From Zingiber officinale (taxonomy: Eukaryota > Streptophyta > Magnoliopsida > Zingiberales > Zingiberaceae): a stretch of 64,000 nucleotides of DNA. The notes beneath the pieces were generated by a model, which was not told the origin of the DNA, ran no database searches, and was given only the letters and a program-made list of their open reading frames with translations. The stretch lies in the NCBI RefSeq assembly GCF_018446385.1, contig NC_056001.1:12766672-12830671 (forward strand), in the 5' to 3' direction. Shown here one piece after another: positions 49,282-58,908 of the stretch. The position numbers were made by a program, and so were the translations under genes. Position 1 is the stretch's first letter. Every line of letters begins with the position of its first letter.

Positions 49282-49891
49282 CTATCTGATTCATCAACAT
49301 TTTTTTCATGTTCCCAAGGCTCCACTAAAATGTATTTTTGATGTCACCCGCATGTCAGCCCCCAGTTACATCCTCTATAAGGTTGTCGTTGCTTGTCTTC
49401 TGCCCATCGTGACCAAAGGGCAAGCCAAAATCCGTCTTCCTCATTTAGTTCCGATGTATGCCCTAGAGAAGCGTCTTGATATCGATATTGCTCTTTAGGT
49501 CTATGAGTCTATCATTCATTTTTCTAGACCAGTCCAGGGGAAGTTATACATGCCCTTCTGTCATGTCTTGACATCATTTTCCATTCATAAAGGGATAGAT
49601 GTCACTGGGGGTGCCTTGCATCAGTTGTCTAAGGACTTTGATCAGTTAGGGCCTCGCCAGATGTCTTTAGCCCAGATTGAGCAGCGTGACGGTGTTATGG
49701 TGTGGCATCGCCGCCCTGGCCAGGATGATTCTGATTCCAATGATGATGGGGAGGAGGTCCCTGTCCCTGCTGTAGAGCTAGCACGTGCCTCCCTGCGGGA
49801 GCGTGTCTTTCACTTGGAGGAGTTTGTTCGCGAGGAGTTTCGGAGCGTTCACCAGCAGCAGACGGAGATGTTTGATATGATGTGGCGCTGA
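49282..49891 (+). pseudogene. Extra ORF of element A, 3' part
   Basis: Continues the frame broken at 39601. One TAG at 49496-49498, stop TGA at 49889-49891. The first ~90 codons look like the helical half of the putative plant transposon domain (for example KIRLPHLVPMYALE). The end is acidic (DDSDSNDDGEE), then a probable short coiled coil (ERVFHLEEFVREEF) rich in Gln and Glu. No membrane segment is evident, so it is not an obvious envelope-like protein. Confidence 0.7.
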
Positions 49892-50640
49892 GATCTTGCC
49901 TACCAGGGCCCCCCTCCTCCTCCTCCTTCCCATGATGATGCTTCGGCATAGGGACCTTATTTTATTGCTTGGTGTCGGGTGGACTTTTAGCTCTAATTTG
50001 TTTCCTCCTTCTCACCTCAAACGCTGTTGATGATGATGTTGTTGGATGTTATTATCTCTTTTGCCTATGTCGCTTGAGACCTTTTGTCTTTCTATCTATG
50101 CATGCTCGTTATATTTATGGTGTTACTATTTCTCTATGATTATGTGTCTCTATTTGTAACTATTCATGTACGCCTATACTTCTGTTTATTCTTGTACGGT
50201 TTTGTTTACTTCTTTTGAGGGTATGCTATGTTTCTCTGAAATTGTTGTTTCTTCTTTCCTTTTTGATGTATGTCAAAGGGGGAGGATAAAACAAGTTTAA
50301 GTTAAAAATGCTTTTGATAGAGTATATGTTAAGGGGGAGTTTTAGATTATAATATTTTTTAATAAAGTATATGTTAAGGGGAAGTTTTGGATATCATGAT
50401 TTATGTTTCATAATAGAGCATATGATAAGGGGGAGTGTGTGTGGATTTTTTATGCCTTATGGTTCATGATTTATACCATGCTTACAATCTTCAAAGTTAT
50501 GAATTTGTATTCTTCATGATTTTACGCTTCATGATAACAAATATCAAAGTTATGTTTCATGCTTCTATTATGTTTGCAATTTTCAAAGTTAATCTTATGT
50601 CTAACTTAAACATATTGTCACACATCAAAAAGGGAGAGAT
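49892..50640 (+). other. 3' non-coding region of element A with multiple PPT-like motifs
   Basis: AAAGGGGGAGGA near 50274, AAGGGGGAG at 50331, AAGGGGAAG near 50377, AAGGGGGAG near 50427, and AAAAAGGGAGAGAT directly against the 3' LTR. Repeated polypurine motifs are a known trait of SIRE-type Copia elements. Confidence 0.75.
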
Positions 50641-51217
50641 TGTTGATACAATCGACCTAGGATTAAATGGGGCGATCTTTGTTTTTGATGTGTGTGTCAA
50701 AGGGTTTAAGTTAGGATTTATATTGATTATAATATGTACTTAAGTTGTGCAGGACTTGGTAGATTGCACAAGCTTGGAAAGTTTCATGGTTCAGGTTCTT
50801 GAAGATTGGTGAAGGATGGTGCATCCGAAGGACCACGTACAAGAAGCAAACGGAGTGAAGGGAAGTGAACCTCAAGACAATGTGAAGGATAGCACGAAGA
50901 ATAGCTGCAGGCTTGAGTGCATCTGAGGGACAAAGGCTGAGGAGGAAGACTTCAAGGGAAACTCCGGACACCAGTCGACTGATGCAGTCGACTGGGAGTG
51001 AACAGAATGTCTCTATTCGGTCAGTTCACAGACACCAGTCGACTGCTAAGACATGCAGTCGACTGCACCAGTCGACTGCACCAGTCGACTGGTATAATAC
51101 CGTTGGGATGATAACGCACAGGATCTCCACAGATTCGAACAAAATAGTAGCCGTTGTGTGCTACTAGTCGACTGGTATCGGGAATTCCAGCATACTGTAT
51201 ATAAAGTTGGAAGCTTG

Positions 51218-53042
51218 TGTTGGTGCAACCTTAGGTCAAGGTTGACCTGGTTGACCCGACTCGAGGTGACTTGACTCGAGTTGTATTTTGATGTTTGACT
51301 TGGGAAGATTGTCGGTGCAACCTTAGGTCAAGGTTGACCTAGTTGAGTTGCATGTTGATGTTTGACACTCGTGAGAGAGTTGTATTCTTGATGTTTGACA
51401 AGAATAGGTGTTTGGGAGATTGTAGGTCCAACCCTAGGTCAAGGATTGACCTGGTTGACCTGAAAAGTCCAAGTATGGAGACTTGGCACTGGGAAAGTCC
51501 AAGCAGGGAGCTTGGCACGCAAAAAGTCCAAGTATGGAGACTTGGCACTGGAAAAGTCCAAGCAGGGAGCTTGGCACGGGAAAAGTCCAAGCAGGGAGCT
51601 TGGCAAGTGGGAAAGTCCTAACTGGGATGTTAGGCAGTGTGGAAAGTCCTGGTGAGTGAAGCCAGGTGAAAATCCTAGTGAGTGAAGCTAGGTGAAAGTG
51701 GAAGTCCTGGTGAGTGAAGCCAGGCAGTGGAAAGTCCTGGTGAGTGAAGCCAGGTAGTGGGAAAGTCCTGGTGAGTGAAGCCGGGCAGATTGGAAATCCT
51801 GGTGAGTGAAGCCAGGTAAAAACCCTAGTGAGTGAAGCTAGGTGAAAGTCCTGGTGAGTGAAGCCGGGCAAGGAAAAATCCAGATGGATCAAGGGTGATC
51901 GGACATCTGGTGTTGAGAAGGTCAAGTAGGTCAAGGGAGTGACCGGATACTTGACACGAAGAGAAAAGTCCAAGTGGGTCAAAGGGATTGACCGGACACT
52001 TGGTAGGGAGTCTTAGCAGGTCAAGAGAGTGACCAGATGCTAAGCATGAGATACCAATAGGTCAAGGTTGACCGGATATTGGTTTGGAAGACTTGGAACT
52101 TGGTTTGGGCAAAACCCAAGCTCTGGATCGATCAGTGGATCGATCCAGCGATACGCTGGGTATCTGATCGGTCTGGTGACCGATCAGATAATGTTAGCTG
52201 ATCGGTCTGCAGACCGATCAGAAAGCGAACAGAAGGCAAAGAGAAAAGGAGGGGATCGGTCTGTGGACCGATCCACATGCACCCTGATCGGTCCACAGAC
52301 CGATCAGGAGACGATCAGAGAACTTGGGCGAGTTCTCTGTGAAGAGTGCTGATCGGTCTGGGGACCGATCAGCACAGGTCCTGATCGGTCCCCAAGACCG
52401 ATCAGAGAGGATCTGGACCGATCAGGCTTCAGCCTGATCGGTCCACGCACTAGCCGTTGCGTAGCAACGGCTAGTTCTCTGCTCTTCTTCTTCGCAGGTA
52501 TAAAAGAGGGCTACAGGACTTCGGTGAGACTCTCTCTGAAACTACTTCTTCCTTCTTCCTGTTCTTGGTGCTGCTAAGCTTGCTGTTGAGCTTTGTTGAG
52601 CTGCTCTGAAGCTTCGCGTGAGCTTCCGGCTGGGTCACCTGCTGTTGTAGGCGCTTGGAAGCGGCTGCTTCTTCCAGTCGAAGAGAAGGCAAGAAAGTTT
52701 ACATTTGTATTGTATTTTATTTCTTGTTTTCCTTGTACTCTTTTCTTGCTGTTGTAAGAAGTTTCTGTGGCGAGGTTTCTCCACCCAGAAGGAGAGTTTT
52801 TATTAGCCGGTTTTCCGGGGACTCATCCACCGACGGATTGATTGGGTTCGTCCACCTTATGGACACGCCGAGGAGTAGGAGCATCATCTCCGAACCTCGT
52901 ACATCGCTGTGTTAAGGTTTGATATTCTTCCTTTCGTTTCTAGTTTATTTTTCCGCTGCGCTAACGAATTGTAGGAAGAAACGAGCGATTTGGGGCGGCT
53001 ATTCACACCCCCCCTCTCTAGCCGTACGAAGAGATCCTAACA
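51218..53042 (+). mobile_element. Solo LTR C, nested in the 3' LTR of element A
   Basis: 1825 bp, TGTTGGTGCAACC to GATCCTAACA, flanked by GCTTG (51213-51217 and 53043-53047). Three zones: a hairpin-unit array (51466-52082), a GATCGGTC..GACCGATC palindrome array (about 52130-52440) and TATAAAAGAGG at 52500. Ends with the 'CACACCCCCCCTCTCTAGCCG' tail of Copia LTRs. Related in layout to H. No PBS, PPT or coding. Confidence 0.93.
51466..52082 (+). repeat. Array of covarying hairpin units in LTR C
   Basis: At least a dozen short units whose two arms are complementary but differ between units. Examples: CCAAG..CTTGG, CCTAAC..GTTAGG (51617/51629), CCTGG-TGAGTGAAG-CCAGG, CCTAG-TGAGTGAAG-CTAGG. Then come five longer ones with the core GGTCAAG..TGACCGGA: CCAGAT/ATCTGG (51880/51905), CAAGTA/TACTTG (51923/51948), CCAAGT/ACTTGG (51970/51998), CTTAGCA/TGCTAAG (52012/52038), CCAATA/TATTGG (52054/52077). 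Confidence 0.9.
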
Positions 53043-53833
53043 GCTTGGAGAGAACAACTTAACTGATTTGAAATTACTGTTTAAGCTTTCCAAGTGACCT
53101 CCAAGTCTTACTACTCTTATTCTCTCCTCCCTAAGCTCATTAAAAATCTTGTAAAAGGAGGAGATCATCTTGTAAAGGTTTCTCCACCGTCACTCTTGGA
53201 TTGAAAAGGAGAAGATTTTAGTGGAGCTTGATTGGGTGTGTGCATGCCTTGGATTAGTCACCTCAAGGAGGTGGAGACCAAGTAAATCAAGGAGTTAGCC
53301 TTGTTCTCTTATTATTTTTCAATTTCATTTCTTTTTATGCTTCCGCTAACAAATTGTAGGTGAAAAATCAATGAAAGGTTATTCTCCCCCCCTCTAGCCA
53401 TACGCAAAGGTCATATCAAGAAATACGGCAGAAGATCTCGAGGTTATTAGCATACAAAGGAAAGGTACTAGTAATTGTTTTCCGCATCATGATAGTTATT
53501 TTTCTTTGTAAGAATTCTAAACACAAGAGACATTAGATTCTAGTTTTTTGAATTTGTAATTCGAGTTGTGTTTTTTTTTTGTTTTTCGAATTTGTGATTC
53601 GATTATTCTTTTTGGTTAAACCTAATGTTATTTTAGGAAATTAAATATTGAATTTCTATTAAAGGCTTTGTCGAGGTAGTGGTGGATGATCCCATACCCA
53701 AGAAGGTCTAGTGCCTCGCCATGTTTGAGCTGGGAGCCGATTTTAGAAATAAATATTTAATTAACTTTATAACATAGGTGGATTTGAATCAATAGTGTTA
53801 AGTTCAGCTTGCGATCCAAATCTAAACCATTAA

Positions 53834-54058
53834 GGGGGTGTTTGGTTAAATGATGGGAATGACTATGAGTATGAGTTTGATAGTAGGGTGGAATGAGAAT
53901 AGGAATGAAAATGAAATCCATCAAGTTATATGGGTTTGGTTGATTCCCATAAATTTGGTAATCATTCCCAAAATGTGATTCCCAAACCCACAATCCAAAC
54001 ACTATCTTTTACTATCATTTCATTCCCTCATTCCTAAACTCATCAACCAAACACCCCC
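53834..54058. mobile_element. Tourist-like MITE (225 bp)
   Basis: Terminal inverted repeat GGGGGTGTTTGGTT at both ends, target duplication TAA (53831-53833 and 54059-54061): the PIF/Harbinger signature. No coding. It lies in the right piece of the interrupted solo LTR. Confidence 0.93.
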
Positions 54059-54282
54059 TAAGAACAGATAAGTTAAATTTGGAATCAATAATGTTAAGTT
54101 CCGTTTGCGATTCCTAATTTAAATTCTAAAGAACACAATAGGTTGTTTAGGAAAGGTTCGACACTTGTACAAAATTTTTGTACAGTGGAACCGGTACGAT
54201 CTTCCTAGGACCAACCAACAGGATGCTCACAACGAGACTCATACCATGAGAGTAATTGTAGTCCTTCGTTTAAGGGGAGAAT

Positions 54283-54473
54283 TGCTGGGGATACAATCAA
54301 AGTCCTATATTGAAAAGATATGGATAAAATCATGAGTTTAAAAGAATGTAGGATATCTCCATTGGCATGAGACATTTTGAGTAGAGCCCAAAAATAAAGC
54401 CATGAGGATTTAGACTCAAAGTGGATAGTATCATGCCATTGTAGGGATATGCGAATTCCTTTCAGTCCCACCA
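54283..54473 (+). repeat. 3' LTR of TRIM-like element D
   Basis: Starts TGCTGGGGATACAATC right after AAGGGGAGAAT, ends CAGTCCCACCA before TTATC. Confidence 0.88.
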
Positions 54474-54841
54474 TTATCAACGTGTTAAATAAATAAATAA
54501 GTTTGAATTATCAAGTTAAATAATCAATCAAGCAAGTAAAAATTTCAAACAATCAAATAAGCTTGAATTAAGAGTTTGATAATATCTAAATGAACCAAGC
54601 TCGAACAAACTTGAATTGAGAGCATGATAACATCTAAATGAACCAAGATCAAGCCAAGTTTCAAATAAGCTTAAGTCATAAAAAAATAAATCAAATCAAG
54701 ATTGAACAATCATTTCAAAAGCTTGGTTCATTTTAAACTGAGCTCAGCTTGGCTCAATTACCTTATCAAACAAACTTGAAAACCTCAAAGTTTGATTTCG
54801 CTTGGCTTGTTTACCGCCCTATGGACAACCATATAAATACT
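54474..54841 (+). repeat. AT-rich interspersed repeat R1, right part
   Basis: Continuation of 29270-29493. Rich in 'AAGCTTGAATT', 'AACCAAGCTCGAAC' and 'TCTAAATGAACCAAG'. Reverse complement found at 58738-58908 and 60014-60330. Confidence 0.65.
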
Positions 54842-54867
54842 CACGAAGGTAATAACAAGAGGCCTCC

Positions 54868-55087
54868 ACGGGCTGGATCAGCTGGTTAGGTGCCTGCAGC
54901 TTGCCACTGAAGTCGTGGGGTCGAAGGTCGCCAGTTGCACTCGGGGATAAAACCCTGGTCTGCTGCGCCAAAAATTCCTTCGACCCCCAGTCACCTATCC
55001 TGCCCAGCATTAACCGTGATTTACTCCCTCTGGAATCTTGTGGGGTCGGGGCCAGGGGGCCGCTAGGGTGGCGGTTCCACCTTTTGC
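54868..55087 (+). mobile_element. tRNA-derived SINE with long target duplication
   Basis: Flanked by CACGAAGGTAATAACAAGAG (54842-54861 and 55088-55107), extended to ~26 bases with two mismatches. The head resembles a tRNA (GGCTGGATCAGCTGGTTAGG with A-box-like spacing). The 3' half (CCGTGATTTAC, GGGGTCGGGGCCAGGGGGCCGC, CACCTTTT) is shared with the SINE at 58392. No ORF; mobilised in trans by a LINE. Confidence 0.8.
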
Positions 55088-55113
55088 CACGAAGGTAATA
55101 ACAAGAGATCTCC

Positions 55114-56880
55114 ATTTTCCTAAAATCTGAGACTAGGTTCTATCCTTCTTTTCCATCTTCTTCTTCTCATATATCGCTTCAAACAAATTCTAACTTGAGC
55201 ATCAAAGTGGCCTCAGGATCCATCCCACACAACGAGTTTAACTCTCGTTTAGAGTGCAATTCAAACTCTTTCATCTCGGTCATCAACAATTTTCTAAAGA
55301 AATGTGCATTGATAAGTTCATTGACGTGGTTTAACCATTCATGATATTTGGCCGGAACAGTAATCAAAGTGTTATAAAGCTTGTTGAAAGAGTTGATGCA
55401 TCCTTGTGAGGTGAGGACTCAGACGTCTAGCTAGGTTTTAAACTTAATCTCCGAACTAGATGTAACAAGGAGAAGCATGCATCGTAGATCGGCATGTCAA
55501 AATCTTTCTTGAGTTTCTAACCAATTAATTTCATCTTCCACCAACTGAACTATGTTTTGAATCTGTTTTTAGTCTTATGATGACAATTATGTTAAAATTT
55601 AGGGCAATGCACTGCAAGAAAATATCTTTTTGTTCTTGCTGGGCCAAGGGGACTTGGCAAGGGGGCAAGAAATTAAATGAGAATAATAAATTATCAAGGG
55701 ATTTGGTGGATCTTCTTTGTTGGCTGACCATCCTTATAGTGGACTAGTCGTTGGAAGGCCTTATTCTCTGATTTATTTATCGAATTAATTTGAAATACAT
55801 ATAGTTTATATACGCTTACAAGTCGATATTCATTTGGACTTGAGGATATTAAATCATCAATTGCTGTTAACATTGGTATTAATTCATCGTTGATGATTAT
55901 CTGTAATCGATTCTTTTGTGTTTTTTTTACTTAGGATGTGCAAGTTTTATAGATTGATGATGAAGATGAGATATCTGGGGAAGTTAGGCTTCCTTTTCGA
56001 TTATAAATTTATTTAGATAAAATATTTGTTTGCTTGTATATGTGTAGAATTCATACTTAAGTTTACTGAGAATATATAATAATATAATAATACACAATTA
56101 TGTTTCATGCTATTTTGACATTACAAGCATAAGAAATATTATATATATGTTTATGGAAATTATTTTGAAATGCAGACGAAATTATGTTGTTAATAATTAG
56201 CTTATCTTGGAGGTACGTACTAACTTGGATCAATTAATGGTCGATTTTTTAAACTGTAGAAAATGTTTAGAGGTCACATATATATTGAATTTCTCCACAC
56301 ATTTTCTAGGTTATATTTAATAAGTTGGTCTGTTAAAGCATATTATATTCTAAGTTATACTTAATTAAGATGCTATAACATCGGTTATGGTTTGATGATT
56401 GAGATATCTTAATTTTTCTTCTTAATTTTCAATCTCATCTAAGAACCCATTGCGTTGATGTCGAACATCTTGAATAATTGATGGAACAAAAAGAAGTAGA
56501 AAATCGATTAAATGTCCAGTTTCAAATTAGAATCACATTGTTCCATATTACGCATCCAATTGTATATAGCCAATCAATCAATGAGCAACAGATGTCGTTC
56601 ATCTTCTTGAATAATTAAATATTGATCGATGCCGCACATTTGGCACGAGCAGTGACAACTATTTTACTTGAATGCTGAATTAATTGCTTTTGCTATTCAC
56701 CATGCACCCACACTGACACACACACACACACAGAGTCCGAATTCACAGGGCTGCGGCAACGTAGATTTAAAATTCTTCCTCTAACAACCTTTCTATCTAA
56801 CTTTCAAAAACATAGAATTCAATGAGTGATCATTGGCGACGTCACCAGTTCTATGAACAACGACTTGTTGGGCCTTCTAC
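55114..56880. other. Region upstream of the MYB gene
   Basis: AT-rich with no gene I can identify. A 62-codon minus frame at 55179-55367 (within 'NKLYNTLITVPAKYHEWLNH'-like reading) has coding-like composition but matches nothing I recognise; it may be a decayed fragment. Short (CA)n at about 56715-56732. Confidence 0.5.
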
Positions 56881-56937
56881 CTATATATATGGCGAATGAA
56901 TTCAATGTTCCTTACCATCAGATAGCCAAGAGAAGAG
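56881..56937 (+). promoter_or_regulatory. MYB core promoter and 5' UTR
   Basis: CTATATATAT at 56881-56890 lies ~50 bases before the ATG, which suits a TATA box with a short 5' UTR. Confidence 0.6.
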
Positions 56938-58044
56938 ATGGGGAGGAAGCCGTGCTGTGCCAAGGAAGGGATTAACAGAGGGGCATGGACTGCTCTGGAA
57001 GACCAGATCCTTGTGTCCTACATTAACACTTACGGAGAAGGCAAGTGGAGGAACCTCCCCAAGAAAGCAGGTGATCAAATCATCCCCAAAACACACATGC
57101 ATGCATGACGTATCTATATACATACATATACCTCATTATTCGCATTAATTCATGCCGTGTCGAAGATTATGAAGTTTGTGATATGTAACAGGCCTGAATC
57201 GGTGTGGGAAGAGCTGCCGCCTTCGGTGGCTCAACTATTTGCGGCCCGGCATCAAGCGAGGCAACATCTCCGTCGACGAGGAAGAACTCATTGTCAGACT
57301 CCACAAACTCCTGGGCAACAGGTACTGGTGACGAGAGGGTTTATTAATTATTGGTTCCGTATGAATTATTTCATACGTAAATAATATATATGACGTCGAA
57401 AGTTATGTATACTGTAGATCATACGATCAAAACGACTTCAAATAATGTCTGTGTACAGGTGGTCTCTGATTGCAGGACGCCTACCAGGGCGAACAGACAA
57501 TGAAATCAAGAATTACTGGAACACAACTTTGGGTAAGAAAGTTCGCGGAGCATCCAAAGCCAACAAAGATGACCTTAATATTACTAGTAACTACTCGGAT
57601 CCATCTCCGGAGAGAGCAGGGACAGAAGCGGCTCCTGGTCCAGACAAGATCACTGCTGTCATCCAAACCAAGGCCCAGAGGTGCACCAGGACATTCTTCC
57701 AGCAAGAGCAGCTCCCATTTCTCCAACCACCGCCGGCAGCAGCGCCGCAGACGCCACTCGATTATTTAGAGGAGCTCCAGCAGCTGCTGCCATCAGTTGA
57801 TCCCTCAGAAGAACTACTGCTAGTCCAACAGGAGGCTCCAAAGAGTGCAGAGGAAGTGGTGGAGGATCCACGCCTCACCTTGTCGCTTGACGACGACGAC
57901 GACGCCTTCTTCTTCCAGGGACTGAACGAGAATTTGCGGGAGACGGAAGGCGGCTTTGATCAGCTCCACGCCGAATTCGATCTCACCTCCATGGATTCAT
58001 TTCTTGACGGGGAGAATGAGTGGATGCACTTACTGGACTTCTAG
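56938..58044 (+). CDS. R2R3-MYB transcription factor, TT2/C1-type (subgroup 5)
   Basis: Nuclear DNA-binding regulator, probably of anthocyanin or proanthocyanidin genes with bHLH and WD40 partners. Exons 56938-57070 (133 nt), 57192-57321 (130 nt) and 57459-58044, with GT-AG introns of 121 and 137 bp; 282 residues. R2 repeat residues ~14-64 (W17, W37, W57) and R3 ~67-115 (I70, W89, W108). The bHLH-binding signature [DE]Lx2[RK]x3Lx6Lx3R is complete at residues 76-95. A C-terminal [11 protein letters not shown] segment at ~155-165 resembles the subgroup 5 motif of TT2/C1 proteins. The rest is acidic (five consecutive Asp near 57890), typical of an activation domain, and ends in M-H-L-L-D-F. Start fixed by M-G-R-K-P-C-C. 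No repressor (EAR) motif seen. Family call is firm; the specific pathway branch is inferred. Confidence 0.95.
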
Positions 58045-58373
58045 CCGGCCAGCAGTCTGGGGCAGCCAAACGCACCATTCCACGTTCACGGCGAGTCTTT
58101 GTAATTATAGTCCATGCTGAACATTTTTACTGAAGTGGAATGGTTAATTGATATATGAGCGAAAAATTTACCTATTTAACTTTTAGCAAAATCAAATCAA
58201 TTTCAAGCACTTCAAATCAATAATGAAAAATAAAACCTACTAAATTATATGAAATAACGACAAATATTTACATGAAAATTAAGTAAACTAATTAACTTTC
58301 AATTACATTTTAAATGAAAGATCTTACCGTTTTCCGATGATATAAATAAGACATAATTACTTTTCATGTACAT
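58045..58373. other. 3' flank of the MYB gene
   Basis: AT-rich, with AATAAT at about 58220 and similar words that could serve as polyadenylation signals. No other feature. Confidence 0.5.
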
Positions 58374-58391
58374 GCATGTATGAAAATTGAA

Positions 58392-58601
58392 TAGTCCTTT
58401 CGGGAGATTTAGTGGCTAACGTATAGGTGCTGTCATCATGAGGTCTGAGATTTGAATCTCGATAAAACTGAGATAAATACTTTCTTTATGTGTTAATCAT
58501 TATTCCAAAAGTTAGTAGCCGTCCGTGATTTACCTTCTCCGTGTTAGCCCTGGGACGGGTTGGCGGGGGCGCTGGGAGCGAGTGTATTCACCTTTTACCA
58601 C
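58392..58601 (+). mobile_element. tRNA-derived SINE
   Basis: A-box-like TTAGTGGCTAACG and B-box-like AGATTTGAATCTC stand ~45 bases apart. The body ends GGGACGGGTTGGCGGGGG..CACCTTTTACC. Imperfect target duplication: CATGTATGAAAATTGAA (58375-58391) and CATGTATAAAAAATTGAA (58602-58619). Same tail family as the SINE at 54868. Confidence 0.78.
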
Positions 58602-58737
58602 CATGTATAAAAAATTGAACAAATTTTGATTTTTATTTTGTAGATTTGATCCATAAATAAATTTGGGAAACAAAATCCAATCAACAGTTAAATTGATTAA
58701 TTTCATGTGGTGATCCTGTCATGTCATATGTACGGTG

Positions 58738-58908
58738 TTAAATGAGTTGAGCCGAATTGAGTTTTAAGGTGTTCAAGCTTATTTGATAAGGTAATTTAGT
58801 CGAACTGAGTTAAGCGAAAAATGAACCAAACTTTTGAAATGATTATTCAAACTTGACTTGGCTTATTTTTTACGAACTTGAGTTTGTTTGAAGCTTCACT
58901 TAAGCTTA
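58738..58908 (-). repeat. Repeat R1, second copy, first part
   Basis: Reverse complement of R1 sequence around 54660-54800 (GAGCTGAGTT.., AAGCTTGAAC words). Interrupted by the MITE-like element at 58909 and resumes at 60014. Confidence 0.6.

Larger units (their letters stand above)
32051..53418 (+). mobile_element. Copia element A (SIRE-like layout) with extra 3' ORF, host of nested insertions
   Basis: LTRs 32051-33039 and 50641-53418 (the latter split by solo LTR C), TGTTGATACAATCG at the start and CATATCA/CCTATCA at the end. PBS at 33042, gag, protease, integrase, RT, RNase H, then a further ORF, several AAGGGGGAG motifs and a purine tract abutting the 3' LTR. Flanks AGGAA (32046-32050) and AGAAA (53419-53423) match at four of five bases, so the duplication is imperfect. 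Native length without nested insertions is about 9.9 kb. Gag and pol carry only a few lesions, so it is much younger than element G. Confidence 0.92.
50641..53418 (+). repeat. 3' LTR of element A, split by solo LTR C
   Basis: 50641-51217 and 53048-53418 belong to the LTR (~948 bp in total); it has fewer CAGTCGACTG palindromes than the 5' LTR. Confidence 0.92.
30056..54220 (+). mobile_element. Solo LTR related to family B, split by element A
   Basis: Left piece 30056-32050 (TGTTAGAGTGTATAC start; TATAAAAGAAG at 31681), right piece 53419-54220 (ends GGACCAACCAACA). Together ~2.57 kb without the MITE at 53834. Target duplication GGATG at 30051-30055 and 54221-54225, within the interior of element D. 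No PBS or coding region belongs to it, so it was already solo or became solo before or after element A arrived. Confidence 0.92.
29494..54473 (+). mobile_element. TRIM-like mini-LTR element D, host of the nest
   Basis: LTRs of only ~190 bp: 29494-29681 (TGTTGG...CCCAACA) and 54283-54473 (TGCTGG...CCCACCA), flanked by TTATC (29489-29493 and 54474-54478). A PBS-like TGATATCAGAACC begins at 29684 and a purine tract AAGGGGAGAAT precedes the 3' LTR. Once the nested insertions are removed the internal part is only ~430 bp, has no ORF, and is mainly hairpin units around GGTCAGAGTGACCAGAT. That matches a terminal-repeat retrotransposon in miniature of ~0.8 kb. The 24 kb between its LTRs is later insertion. 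Confidence 0.88.

Noticed and set aside
51434..51982. 182-codon minus-strand ORF in LTR C
   Set aside because: Repeats of the hairpin units translated; no start context or domain, and it lies wholly in a solo LTR.
29494..54473. Treating D as a 25-kb LTR element
   Set aside because: All coding sequence between its short LTRs belongs to later insertions with their own target duplications.
55179..55367. Minus-strand ORF upstream of the MYB gene
   Set aside because: Looks protein-like but has no recognisable motif or neighbours; too little to call a gene.
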